From: Poa pratensis
Lineage: Eukaryota; Streptophyta; Magnoliopsida; Poales; Poaceae
Reading direction: 5' to 3'
Assembly: GCA_947311845.1 (NCBI GenBank)
Contig: CAMZMU010000048.1
Coordinates: 24,012,431-24,076,430 of the forward strand
DNA: 64,000 nucleotides
Part shown: piece by piece, positions 9,931 through 21,110 of the stretch
Numbering within the stretch: position 1 is the stretch's first letter
Layout of the letters: every line of letters begins with the position of its first letter
Notes under the pieces: generated by a model
Told to the model about the DNA's origin: nothing
Seen by the model: the letters and a program-made list of their open reading frames with translations, nothing else
Databases searched by the model: none
Translations under genes and position numbers: made by a program

Positions 9931-12698
9931 TTACTTAGCCTTCCTCCCTAGTTGCCAAATTCCTATATTTAGGCCTGAATCGTTGGGGTGCTTCACATCA
10001 CAACCATAGCAATCACCTTTATTTTTTAAAGAAGGAAATTGTCATTTAACAGCCAAATAACCAATGCGGCACAATCACATAAGAACGACTGAACAATGGA
10101 AGGGAAAAAGAGAGCATGGCTATGTAAGTACTAAGTGGCTGAACGAACCAATTTGAGATATTACAAATAAGCTCAAGGATAAGTGATGAGACAACCCAAA
10201 TGCAAGTTCAGTATAATGAACTGAAGATTATACACTGTTAACATATAACCCAAGATATATACTGGAACAACATGCAGGTCAAGAGAAAAGAATACAATAC
10301 CGTTGTCAGTAGGTTTAACTGTGCCAAAACAGCTGACCACCATTTCTATATGTTCTCCCCGGTTAATTGTGACTTCAGCAAAGAATAGTTCCTCAATGCC
10401 ACAGTTAGAATCATAAGCTCCTTTAGTCTTCATAGTGAAATTAATATGATAGTACGACCTACAACGGCCGTAGCCCCAAGAAGTGATTGATAGCGCACAA
10501 CATATTTGAATTCATATGCAAGATCTTATAATTAAGAATCATTAATATGACCAGCAACCACCTGTTAAATGGATAAGAAAACATGCAACCCTGGCCAAAG
10601 GACAAACGAGCAAGTGCGAGAGAGATCAAACCCCCAACAGATGGTGATAATCATTATACTTGTCCACCAAAGCTTGAAGCAACTGACACAGCCAATCACG
10701 TCTTTCATCAATTTGTTGGGATTTCAAAAGCTTTTTCCTTGTGCCATCAGGCTAGTGAATACATTGTCTTACGAGCCTATCCACACGAGAAACGCCAGGT
10801 TGCTCCGTGAACCTAGTTTAGATCAGAGCATTGATATGCATGATTAGCAGATTATATTTTCTGAAAGGGGTGGGGGAACAGTATGTCGATGTTATTAGCC
10901 CAACATAGGCTTAGAGTGAGTTAGTAGTTTGTGTGGAAGGTATTGAATAGGATAAAAAAGCTTGCAAGTTGCCTCCAAAAAAGCTTACAATATTAATAGT
11001 TAACAAGAACAAGATACAAAACTGATCCGTTTGCATGCCTGTAAGTTCTTGATGCATTATCTTTTTACTAAACAAGTTATGCCCACTTTTATGTGAGTGT
11101 TGGCTAAAGCCAGCCAATCCAGATAACTATATATACATAAATACAAACTTACAAATTGGAAGCATAGTAACTTTATGCACTTTGGTAATGTTAAGCTGTG
11201 CTTAGATTTATTCACTATCTCGACAACTCTTTCACAAATACAATGAAAAAATGTGTCTTGTAAAGCACGGACTAAAAAAATGATGTAGTTTGGTAATTTT
11301 TTTATTGACTTGTCAGATTTTTACTTTTTTACAGTGTAACTTAACTTGAGGCCATTCGTTCTATTCCTGGTTCACAATGTGATTATCTTTTACTGAATAA
11401 ATGACAGAAACAAGTCGCAACATCAGCCTGTTTGAATGTAATCAGTTGCAAGTGTGCACACAAAACAGGAGAAACAAACACATGAAATCTGGAAAGATGT
11501 TCAGAAAGGTACATTGTTGGATCCCGATGTTCCTGAAGATAGAGATCAATAGCACTGTAAGCTTCCTGTAAGCTCTGAAACGGCCCACCCACGTGTGGAT
11601 ATGTGTGGAAAGATCCTTTCAGGTCCATCCAGGTGTAAAATGTGATTCCCCAATCAAACCGCTTAAAGGCCCAAATCGGTGATGACGAAAGACATCGCCA
11701 AGGCTGTGCCTCCATCTGCACAGAGGAGGAGGAGACCGTGGTGATGGACAATTCTTCCAATGCTGTGGTGCTGAGCAAGTCCACCAAGGATGCGAGGTCA
11801 AGTTCTTGTAGGGTTTGTGCGCATCCAGGCTCAGACACAAGATCCTCCTCCTTACACCTGAAGTGAAACGAGCAGGGGAGATCAGCAGAACAACAAAATA
11901 TTTTTGGAGATGAAACAATTCGTATTAGTTTGTGCAATGGCCAAGTAAATAGAAAAAAAAATCTATAACAAATTATGAAGATGCCAAAATCAGCTTGCAA
12001 ATTTACTAGACAGAACTCTAATTGAAATACATATTTCTGTACGAGAACCCCCTAGGTGTCCAACCAATCAATCAATGCCGATCAATGTGGTAGACAAAGC
12101 AATTAAAAAAAGTCATGTTATCATCGTCCTACGGCCAGCTAAAAAAGCAGGAAGATGTAATCATCTGCAGAGCAATCTGTACAAGAAACCATCCAGCAGC
12201 AGCCCCTGAACAGTTCGATTTCGATTAGATCGCAGATTGAAAACGGATGACGAAGGCATCGAGAGGGGCGTACTGAGGCAGATCGGGCCGGGAGGCGGCG
12301 AGCAAGTGCGCACCGGCCGCTCGAATCAGTTGATCCACGCTTTCGAATGGCTCGCCAGGAACACGACAGTCCGTGAAGAAGTTCCCGTCCGTGTCTATGT
12401 CTACGAAGATCACCGACCTGTTGTCCAAGCCGGCGCGGGCCGCGGCGAGTAGCCCATGCGAATCGATGGAAACAATCACTCGCCCGTCGATGATGGGGAC
12501 TTCGAAGTGCAGTACGCGGTGGGGCGGGGAAGGGTGTGGAGCGTAGCGGCCGCCGGCGCCGCCACTGGTTGCCACGGCGGGGCCTGGTGGTGTGCTTCTT
12601 CGGACTTGTTGGCACGTCTCTGGTGGTACTTCGTTGTTTCGAGGGCCGAGGCATGTGCGAAAGTGGGACCCGTTTGCATTATATTTCATTTTGTACAT
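9931..12698 (-). pseudogene. DUF3615-family paralogue A (decayed)
   Basis: Minus-strand exons recognised by homology to paralogues B and C: about 12698-12225 (N-terminal), 11857-11500 (contains WAFKRFDWG, YPHVGGPFQSLQEA), 10812-10632 (contains PDGTRKK, LVDKYNDYHH), 10524-10301 (contains LFFAEVTINRGE, VKPTDNG) and 10016-9931 (CYGCDVKHPND). The FFAEV block followed by the CYGC..KHP block is typical of grass DUF3615 proteins, whose role is unknown. Breaks: an in-frame TAG in the 10812-10632 exon just before PDGT where the relatives have Trp; a 1-bp deletion in the 10524-10301 exon relative to C; a weakened acceptor for that exon; and a deletion that fuses the CYGC exon directly to the last exon. 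Start and first-intron structure are uncertain. Confidence 0.7.
12225..12698 (-). CDS. N-terminal exon/ORF associated with DUF3615 paralogue A
   Basis: This 157-codon minus-strand frame has a Pro/Gly-rich first half followed by a folded-looking segment (VPIIDGRVIVSIDSHGLLA, RSVIFVDIDTDGNFF, PFESVDQLIRAAGAHL, PDLPQYAPLDAF). Paralogue B keeps a remnant of its end at about 24370-24300 (SDLPQYGPLVAF), and both frames stop at the same place (ATC TAA or ATC TAG). This means either that a splice donor lies upstream of that stop or that this was once a separate short gene next to the DUF3615 exons. The domain itself is not recognised. Confidence 0.45.
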   Translation of the reverse strand: MYKMKYNANGSHFRTCLGPRNNEVPPETCQQVRRSTPPGPAVATSGGAGGRYAPHPSPPHRVLHFEVPIIDGRVIVSIDSHGLLAAARAGLDNRSVIFVDIDTDGNFFTDCRVPGEPFESVDQLIRAAGAHLLAASRPDLPQYAPLDAFVIRFQSAI

Positions 12699-12956
12699 AG
12701 TTTGGTGTGAAGGAATGGTATGTATTTGTTGGAACTGTCTACTACATATGGATTTTTGTGAGATACATCTGGTTCATCTCAATGATAAATTAGTGAAGAC
12801 TCTTTGAGGGATGGGGTAGTACTGACCTCGGAAGTGAGATGTACTTTGGCAATGCGTAGGAACTAATGGATGTCTAAAACGTTAAAATGATCTCTCAAGT
12901 ACTATCCTTGGGTCTAGAGGTTGCATGTCTTGCATCCCCATGCCTGATAATGATCT

Positions 12957-13411
12957 TTTTTTTTTACGAAAAGGCAGCGTGGCCTCCTTTTCTATTGCAA
13001 TTAGAAGATGGTACAAGATGTACAAGGTAAAAAACTCAAAGAAAAGAGAAAACTAAGAAAACAAAGCTGCTGAAAGCAGCAAAAGGAGCAGACTAGTGCT
13101 TTCAGTCTGGCTCCCTGGGTCTTAGCAGCACATCGAACGTTTTTGATCGCCCGGCGTCCTTCCATTTCCTGGCTTCATCAAGGACGAGGCTGTGAATTCT
13201 GTGGATGGGAGCAGCAGTGTTGTTGAAGATCCGAGAATTTCTTTCTTTCTAGATTGTCCATCAAGTGAGATGAACCAAGGACGTCCAACTCTTGTGGAGA
13301 CGTTGCGACCGTGACATTGTCGTGGTGTGCAGCCAATCCTAAAGGCTGATGATCGAATTGTCAGGAGCGAATGTAGGCGGCAGTCTTGCTGGGGCGATGA
13401 TCTTCTTCCAG
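12957..13411 (-). mobile_element. 5'-truncated LINE on the minus strand with 11-bp TSD
   Basis: A poly(T) run begins the plus strand, i.e. a poly(A) tail on the minus strand. The minus-strand frame includes KERNSRIF and LVLDEARKWKDAG, the zinc-binding C-terminal region after LINE reverse transcriptase. It carries an in-frame TAG just before KERN where relatives have Trp. Perfect 11-bp direct repeats GATAATGATCT flank it at 12946-12956 and 13412-13422, a target-site duplication from target-primed insertion. The fragment is 455 bp and cannot be mobile by itself. Confidence 0.88.
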
Positions 13412-13634
13412 GATAATGATCTGTTACAGGAATCTATCGTTTCAGATTTCTGTAATGTTTTTTTAGATTTATGGTTAATGGTTTTTGTTTGAACTAATGC
13501 AGCTTCAAGCATGTGTGTGCCAACTGGTAGAAGCTTGCACAGCCGGCTCGACGACTACGCCGGAGCCGTGGAGTAGACCGCCAACGACCTCTTCCTGCAC
13601 AGCCTTCTACCGTTCTACGCAGGAGTCAGGACTC

Positions 13635-14386
13635 ATGGACAAGACTGCCAACGACCTCTTCCTCACCACCGCCGACTCCCTGTTTGAGGTACCTGTCTCG
13701 CTTCATCCCTCAACTTGTGTTGCGCTATTGTTTATTTCAGCTTGACATTGATCTCTATATCAGTAAAATGATACACATATGCATGTCTATCTCTCAGAAG
13801 CTCATTAAGGAATATATGCTATTCCTATTGAGTAACACCCAGCGTTTTATTCATCTTTAGTTTTATTGAGTAACGCCTATTGCCAACATGATCTGGGAGC
13901 TTCTAAGATTTCTCAAGACATAGTAATTGTTGCAGATTGCATGCTTAGGGATGTATTGACTATGAGCAGGCTTGGTTGAGATTACTATTGATTTATTCAT
14001 GCCTGCTCAGTTTACCTCACATGACTTTACGTCCATAGCTTTAGGACCTCATGAATCATGTCCCTGGCTTGTTGTTTCCACATCTTGCTAGAAATTGCTT
14101 TCGTTTGACTGGAAGGGTGATTATCCATCATGGTTTAAATTGCTTTAGGACCTCATTAATTCCCTATGAGTGATTATAAGATTTCCCATGCACACTTTTA
14201 CTGGAACTTTCCATATACTGAAATGAATTAACTTGTTTTGAGCATTCAGAAACATTTCTATAGGTGGATAACATAGCCTTCCACGCATGGGTTTCCTCTT
14301 CTAATTAATGGCTTTTTCAGATCCGTTTCAAGGGCAATACGGCCGAGGATGTAAAAGTGTCGGCCAGGAAGGCGGCATCTACGTGA
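13635..14386 (+). pseudogene. Two-exon gene remnant with repeated TANDLFL motif
   Basis: Exon 13635-13688 encodes MDKTANDLFLTTADSLFE, ends at a GTACCT donor, and can splice in phase to 14321-14386 (acceptor TTTTTCAG), giving IRFKGNTAEDVKVSARKAA and then a stop: 39 residues in all. Immediately upstream, at about 13575-13615, is a second in-frame copy of the TANDLFL-like block preceded by a stop. This suggests a partially duplicated exon of a longer ancestral gene. The protein family is not recognised. 14387-14600 continues open in another frame without clear coding signal. Confidence 0.35.
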
Positions 14387-15320
14387 ATGTGTTCGTCGAC
14401 GAGGATATGACGTTCCCTGACGAGGAAGGCTCTGCCTACGCTGACATGTGCCCCTGTGGGTTGACGTGCTCTGAGGAGGTTGGTTTGGTGGCCCAGCGTA
14501 GCGGCCAGTCTGATCGATAGACGTCCATGGAGTACCTCTTGGGACGCATCCCGGTGGTTGCTTTAGTTCCGGATTGGCTCACACGAAGAACAGTTTATAT
14601 CTTCGACTGAGAATTAGCTTAATTCTCAGTCAAGTTTTGTACCGTCAGATAAGGTGTGCTGTGATTCGTGCACGAATTGGCGTTTCCCTGTAGTTTTGTG
14701 TTGTCTCGCATCGGGCTGGATGGGCTGCTATTTCTGCTGGTTCGGCCTCATTTCACAGTCTGGTTCCACGCACAGTCGCACAAGGCCTATGCTCCATCCA
14801 ATCGTTGGTGTTGTTTTTAAGTATCTGTGCATGGCAACCCTAAAAAAAAAAAACTATATGTGCATGGCATCTCGTTAGATGCTTATAGCGGCCAGAGTTG
14901 ACTCTTTGGGGTTCGTGTGTTATGTCGTTTTTTTTCCTTTGGAAACATATGTCCATTTAGAGTTAGGCATTTTATAACGCTCGATCAGTATTTTCAACGC
15001 GAATTTTTGCTCTAAGATTCGTGTGCATTGTCGTTGGTCTCGTCGGTAGTGGTTATGTTTTTTAGTACGGGTCTCGTCGCTAGTTGCGAGATGTACTGGA
15101 AAGACGTTTGAGCGTGTAGCTGGACCTTTTAGTTATTTTGTTTGTCTATTGCCTCGTGCAGTTTGTATAAAGGGTTTTTATTTCTTGTACTTTGTATAGA
15201 AAATTGAGCCTATAACAACGTGTGGGCTTTTTCCTGTGTTACTGTATTTTTAATGTTGAAGGGAGCGAGAAACTCTTCAGTTATTTTATCTAATTTTGTT
15301 AATTCTCAAAAAAAAATTGT

Positions 15321-15610
15321 CCTAATTTGTCTCTATATTATTATTTCACTATGTTAAACAATGCACTTATTTGTTTTCTAGAGGTGACATTATTAAATAT
15401 TGTTTATTCATAATTATTTTTACACATTTTTTCTTAATTAGCCTTTTGGAATTGCTAATTCTTAATCTATGAAATTTGTTAAATCCCATTCAACTTTTAT
15501 TTTTTCATTTCCCTTGGTAAATCTCATGTGTCCTAATTTTTCTCTATATTATTATTTCACTTTGTTAAACAATGCACTTATTTGTTTTTGTAGAGGTGAC
15601 ATTATTAAAC
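15321..15610 (+). repeat. Direct repeat of about 80 bp, spaced 210 bp
   Basis: A block beginning CCTAATTTGTCTCTATATT at 15321 and running to about 15396 recurs from 15531 to about 15610 with few changes (shared: ATTATTATTTCACT, AACAATGCACTTATTTG, GAGGTGACATTATTAAA). It lies in the T-rich DNA between the terminal inverted repeats at 14605 and 17935. Confidence 0.75.
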
Positions 15611-16359
15611 AACGCAATTATTTGTTTTTTTCCTAGTGTTCAGTTGTCTGGACTCGGTTATTGTTGGTTTGTTGCGGTCCGATTAGTTTTTTTCCTGTAC
15701 GTTTTGAATAAGTATCTGCACTAGTTTTTTGTATGATCCGACTAAACAAAAAAATCTATATTTTCTTTTTGTGTGTGTAATGTGCCAAAGTTATTTTTTG
15801 TGAAGGCAATTGCTCTTTTTTTCTTGTAGATTTTTTTTTTTGGTATGGATGATTTATAATTGTGGGCTTTTATTTGTGTTTGGTGATTTGTCTCTATTTG
15901 TCTTTTTTGCGTTGTACGAAATTCACTTGATTCAGCTCGATTGAGATTGATCAGCCATAATTAGTCGATGGCAAAACAAATTGGCAAACTAGTTTGGTTA
16001 GATGAAGGAAGTAGCTACCCAAAATTTGCACGTGTTTGAATAGATTATCAGTACGTCACGAGTAGAACATAATAATCCTTCTTCTAGTAGTAGCTGCTTG
16101 GGTTAAAAATAATCCGCTATGTCTTCTTTGTGTTGTGTCTTGTTAAATTTTGTTTGCGTCCTGTTATTTTTTGAATATATGTCCCGCCTTATTTAGAAGC
16201 ACCGTCTAGTGTTAGAAGGGTTTTTGTATAGGACATTTTTGTGTCAACAATATAAACTAGGTTGTATGTGAGATTCACTAGGGATATTACCATATTAGAG
16301 GAAGATGTGTTTTCCTCCATCAGAGGTCGACTTTATTATCTCTGCAGGCTTTTTGCCAT

Positions 16360-17050
16360 TAGAGTTGCAACTGCGTTTTGCTTTGAGCTAGTTTGCAACT
16401 GCACTTGTAACTGAGATTTTCTCGACGCTATAAGCCATTTGCAACTGCACTTGCAACTGAGTTTTTTCTGAGGCATTTGTAACTGCACTTGCAACTCAGA
16501 TTTTCTCGACGCTATAAACTAGTTGCAACTGCCCTTACAACTGAGTTTTTTTTCGAGCCAGTTGCAACTGAGATTCCCTGAGTTTAGAAGACATTTTTTC
16601 ATCCGAGATGTTTTCTCTCTTGTGCTTTATTTTATTTTTCTACATTATTATTTTTGTTACTTTTCTTATTAGTTTTAATTATTATTTTTGTTTTTTATCT
16701 GGAAACCAGTTGCAATTGCGCTTGCAACTGAGTTTCCTGAGCCATTTGCAACTTCCCTTGCAACTGAATTTTCCTGAGCCGGTTGCAACTGCACTTGCAA
16801 CTGAGTTTTTCCTGAGCCAGTTGCAACTACACTTGCAACTGAGTTTTTTCTCGACGCTATAAGCCAGTTGCAACAACACTTGCGACTGATTTTTTAATTA
16901 TTATTATTATTTTTAATTATTATTAATATTTTTGTTTTTTGAACTGAGTTGCAACTGCACTTGCAACTAATATTTTTTCAGCCAGTTGCAACTGCACTTG
17001 CAACTGAGATTTGTTTAGCCAGTTTTGCAACTGCACTTGCAACTCAGTTT
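16360..17050 (+). repeat. Degenerate minisatellite built on GTTGCAAC/GCAACTG words
   Basis: At least ten loosely spaced units carry variants of GTTGCAACTGCACTTGCAAC, usually followed by TGAGTTTTTT or TGAGCCA. The core GTTGCAAC is its own reverse complement, so each unit could fold or act as a symmetric site. An A/T-rich spacer at about 16610-16700 divides two blocks. Open frames across it are low-complexity Gln/Leu repeats and are not taken as genes. Confidence 0.85.
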
Positions 17051-18257
17051 TTTTCTATATTAATTGTTTTGCTAATTCTTAGCTAGCTGAGATTTTGCTT
17101 AGCGCTCAGTCACATCTGTGACCGTCGGATCTTTTTCTTGCTTTGGGTTGGCCCGTTTTGTGTTGGTTTGTTGTGTTGAGCTCGTTGTAGTCCGTCTGTT
17201 TTTTCTCTGGAGGTGCGAAATAAATAAACGGACTGGCCTGGGTTGTTGGTGCTATGTTGGGCTCATTGTTGTCCCTTTTTTTTCTGAAGGTGAGATAAGT
17301 GGACTGGTCCGCGTTGTTGGTTGGCTTTCTGCAGTCCGACTAGATTTTTTTCCTGTACGTTGTGAATTAGATTGTTGCTAGGTTGGTATGGTCCGACTAT
17401 AGTTAATATTCTTCTCTTTTTTTTAAAATTTGAAATAGTTTAGCAAGGGATCAGGTAAAAAAATTGTTTTACGTAACGGCTGATTTTTTTTGTTGTTGTT
17501 GATCTTTTTGTTTTATTTTGTTGTATTGTAATTTGTAATTTTTCTATTTGGTGTTTTTTGTATTTTGGCTTTGCGTGTTTTGGCACTTCGGAGTTTTGTG
17601 TACCTGCACACTGGATTTTTGTACTTCGAAATATTTTGCATTTCATTTTTTTTTACTTTGGTTTTGTTTTTATTTTGAATTTTTGCACAACACGCAACAC
17701 TAGCTAGCTGAAAAAAAGAACTTTCACGTTTCACTTGAGCCTGGACGCAAGAAAAAATACACTGCGTGTACGTGGATGGGATGAATGCTAGCTCTCGGTT
17801 TGCCTGATGCATGCGTAGCTGCGCGTCGTATGCTCTGGCCGACCGGTACCGATCAAGCTTTCTGCAAGTCCCGCGCGCGACGGCCGGTAAAAATCAGAGT
17901 ACAAATGAGCATGACGTCAGAGCTAATTCTCAGTCAGCTGAGACCTAGATGGACCCTTATATCTTTGCCCCGCAAAAAAAGAGCTGTTTGTATCAGTCAA
18001 GGTATGCAATCCACTGGATTGCTTCAATTCTGGAATGGCTCTTATACCTCAGTCCTTTTTCTTTGACCGATGAAGTTTGTTTCATAGAAAGATGGCAATC
18101 TATTTAGCCGTGAAGGTGTAAGATGGTAATACTTCGTGCATTATGGATGTGAACTACTAATTTTTGTGATCACTTCCTTTTTAATCAAGAATAGTTTCTC
18201 CACAAATTAATCTTGTTTTGTGTAGAAAAGTGACGTCCATTCTCATAGTACATCGTG

Positions 18258-18428
18258 ATGACGGCGGTGGACAGCAGCTCGCAGGCTATCGTGCTGCTCT
18301 ACTACCAGGAGAGGGCGGCGACCTCTGCGTCAGGTGGGGTGGAGGGCCATGGATTTTGCTCCTGTCAGGATGCTCGACCACAACGGGAGGGCATCATGGT
18401 GGAGGAGAGCGCACTTCGTGGTTGTCAA
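18258..18428 (+). other. Short ORF (56 aa), possible exon remnant
   Basis: The frame MTAVDSSSQAIVLLYYQE continues to a stop at 18428. It is GC-rich relative to the AT-rich surroundings and follows a TTTTGTGTAG acceptor-like site. This suggests a stray coding exon. No family is recognised and no partner exon is evident. 17936-18257 holds nothing else identifiable. Confidence 0.25.
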
Positions 18429-20177
18429 TGAGGGAGGAGCCGGCGTGAGAGCATGGTCTTCAGGCAGCTTGCAAAATTACGAAAGAAGTCCATATCCTTA
18501 AGATGAGCAACTATCAACCAGTACTTTCCTATAAATAGGTCGATTCCACACAAAATGGGATTTTTCTTTATTGGTGCTTAGCAACAGGACATATTTTGAG
18601 TCTACAACCAGACAAGCTTAACATAAGATCTTTCAGTCACAAAAAGTTCGAAGGGACTTCCACTTCAGCGCGATCTTGCCCTTCGCTTGTAGCTACCAGA
18701 AACAGATATTTAGGCCTGAATGATTCGGCATGTTCTCTCCACATAATGAGGATCATCACGGCCTAAAGAATACACGAGCAAGGAATAATCAATCAAGCAA
18801 CCAACATCATGTAACTATAAACGGTACTATGCAGCCTAAGATGCCATTACCTTGGTGCTCGTAGAGACGTCTCACCCTAGTTTCCTCCTCTTCTAACTAT
18901 ACAGACATGTAATTAAAAATAAATAAAGCAACAAAAAACTGTTAAAACACTAGCTCAGCAGGGATTAAATCATCATCGTACTTACGGTTTCGTAATGAAA
19001 CTTCCACTCCATACTAGCAGGAATGGCACATTCGCCCCATGGGGGGGCTTGACCACCAGTGTACGCAGCAGCATCATTGGGGTGCTTCACATCACAACCA
19101 TGGCAACAACCTTCATATTTTATTTTAAATGAGAGAAAATGTCATCCAACTGCCAATAACCAACAGGGCACAATCACATAGGAATAACCGGCACAAGAAA
19201 AGCTATTGCACATGACTGCACGAACCAGTTTGAGATATGACAAATTAAAGCTAAAAAATACGGGATAAGATAAGGCAAGGGCAAGTACAGTATAACAAAA
19301 TGCATATTCTATACTAGTAGTTAACAGATAAGTTAAAATTAGTGCAACCGACAACACATCATTTGCACAATACGCAAGTAAATATAAGATCATATGAGAT
19401 ACCATTGTCGGTAGGTTTAACCGTGCAGAAGCAGCTGACTACCAATTCTGATTGTCCTAGCTTAAATGTGACCTCAGCGAAGAAAAGATCATCGATGACA
19501 CGAGTAGAATCATCCGCTTCTTTAGTCTTCATAGTGAAATTAATGTGATAGTGCATCCTACTAGGGTCACTGGCCCCTTGAACAGCCTTGAAGCGCACAA
19601 CATCTTTGACTTTATATGCAACATCCTAAAATTAAGAAATGCATGCACATTAAGACAACAAGGTACAACCCTAGCCGCAGGACAAAAAATGAGAGGAGTA
19701 AGAGGGACAGAGAGCACACCCCCATAAGATGGTTATACTCATTATACTTATCCACCAAAGCTTCAACTAACTGTCGCTTAAAATCACGCTTTTCATCAGG
19801 TTCCATACGCCTCTTCCTTGTGCCATCAGGCCAGTATAGAATTTTGCGCACGACATTTTCCACTCGAGAAATCTCAGGTTCATCCATGAACCTAGTTCAG
19901 ATCAGAGAATTATATATGATTAGTATGTTATATTTTTTGAAAAGAGGGGAATAGAAAGCGATATTAACTACTATGTCGACGTTATCAGCCCAACATAGGT
20001 TTTATTGGAGTGGACTAGAAATTTGCGTGGAAGGTAGCTCAACAGGATCAAACAACTTGAAGTGACCTCTTAACATCGAAAACCTTATATGGTGGTAGGA
20101 GTAGCAAGGCAAAATCAACACAGTATAAAGCTGAACTGTTTACAAGAAGCTGTGTGCATGTGCCTAGATAAAAGCTA

Positions 20178-20268
20178 CTCCCTTCGTCCCATAATATTTA
20201 GATGTTACTACAACTAATATAGGAGTATATTGGTTGTAATAACATCTTCTATTATGGGACAAAGGGAG
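20178..20268 (+). mobile_element. Stowaway MITE (91 bp)
   Basis: The terminal inverted repeats CTCCCTTCGTCCCATAATA and TATTATGGGACAAAGGGAG are near-perfect and flanked by TA on both sides (20176-20177, 20269-20270). The length and TIR match the Stowaway (Tc1/mariner-derived) class. It lies in an intron of DUF3615 paralogue B. Confidence 0.9.
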
Positions 20269-21110
20269 TAACTAAATCTACAAATTACAATCCATATACA
20301 TACCTAAAAAGTGGCAGTGAGGCATCTCTGCATTTTGTTGATGGTTAGCTAAACTATCTGGACAAATCTCTCAAAGTTACATTACAAAAATGTTTCCTTC
20401 ACCAAAAGTGGTCCCAAAGCATGAAATGAGAAAATATTTCTATTTTTATTCCTGTCACCTCGTCAGCTTTTTCTGAAGTCTGACTTACACCTTACAGCCA
20501 TAAGTTCCATTTGAGATTCATGTTGTAGAAATAATGATTGTCTTTCATGGACTACGTCATGTTTAAATCTAACCTATTGTCAGTGTTCTGTTCACGCAAA
20601 ACAGGAGAAATAAACCAATAAAAGTCTAGAACAGAAGTCGAGAAGCCTACATTGTATCTCGATGTTTTTCAAGATAGCAATCGATAGCACTGTTAGCTTC
20701 CTGTAAACTCTGAAACGGCCCACCAACTCGTGGATATGCGTGGAAAAATCCCTTCAGATCACTCCTGATGTAAAACTAGTGGCGCCGCGCCCTTCATGTA
20801 AAATTTTGACGATGGTTTGGTTTTTTTAGGAAAACAAAAAATGTTCAGATTTAAATTGTTTGAAATGAAGACAAAATGTTGCAATTTGCCATGTCGGTTA
20901 TTTTTAGATATTTGCAAATTTGGGATGTTTGGATATATTTGAAATATGACATAAAATCTTGGTTAACTTCATAATTAGAGGGAATGCAATCTGTGAGATA
21001 TATTTTTAGAGTGTCTACAATTTTCTAGCAGTTTGAAATGTTTGAATGTATTGCATTTTTTTTACCGTCTTTGCAGGGTAAAACTTTGACATATTTAGTT
21101 TTTTTTTTTT

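Larger units (their letters stand above)
14605..17935 (+). mobile_element. AT-rich segment bounded by a 15-bp inverted repeat
   Basis: GACTGAGAATTAGCT at 14605-14619 is exactly inverted at 17921-17935 (AGCTAATTCTCAGTC). The left copy is also followed at once by its own inversion (TTAATTCTCAGTC, 14619-14631), forming a hairpin. The interior is T-rich, contains the GTTGCAAC minisatellite and other short repeats, and has no credible long gene. No target-site duplication is visible, so assignment to a DNA-transposon family is not possible from the sequence alone. Confidence 0.3.

Noticed and set aside
16270..16300. ACTAGGGATATTA here matches the H1 terminus at 2425, suggesting a fourth Helitron end
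   Set aside because: Only a 13-bp match without the hairpin; matches of this length are expected by chance in 64 kb.
16608..16862. Leu/Gln-rich ORF across the minisatellite
   Set aside because: It is a translation of the GTTGCAAC repeat with a T-rich leader, not a protein-like sequence.
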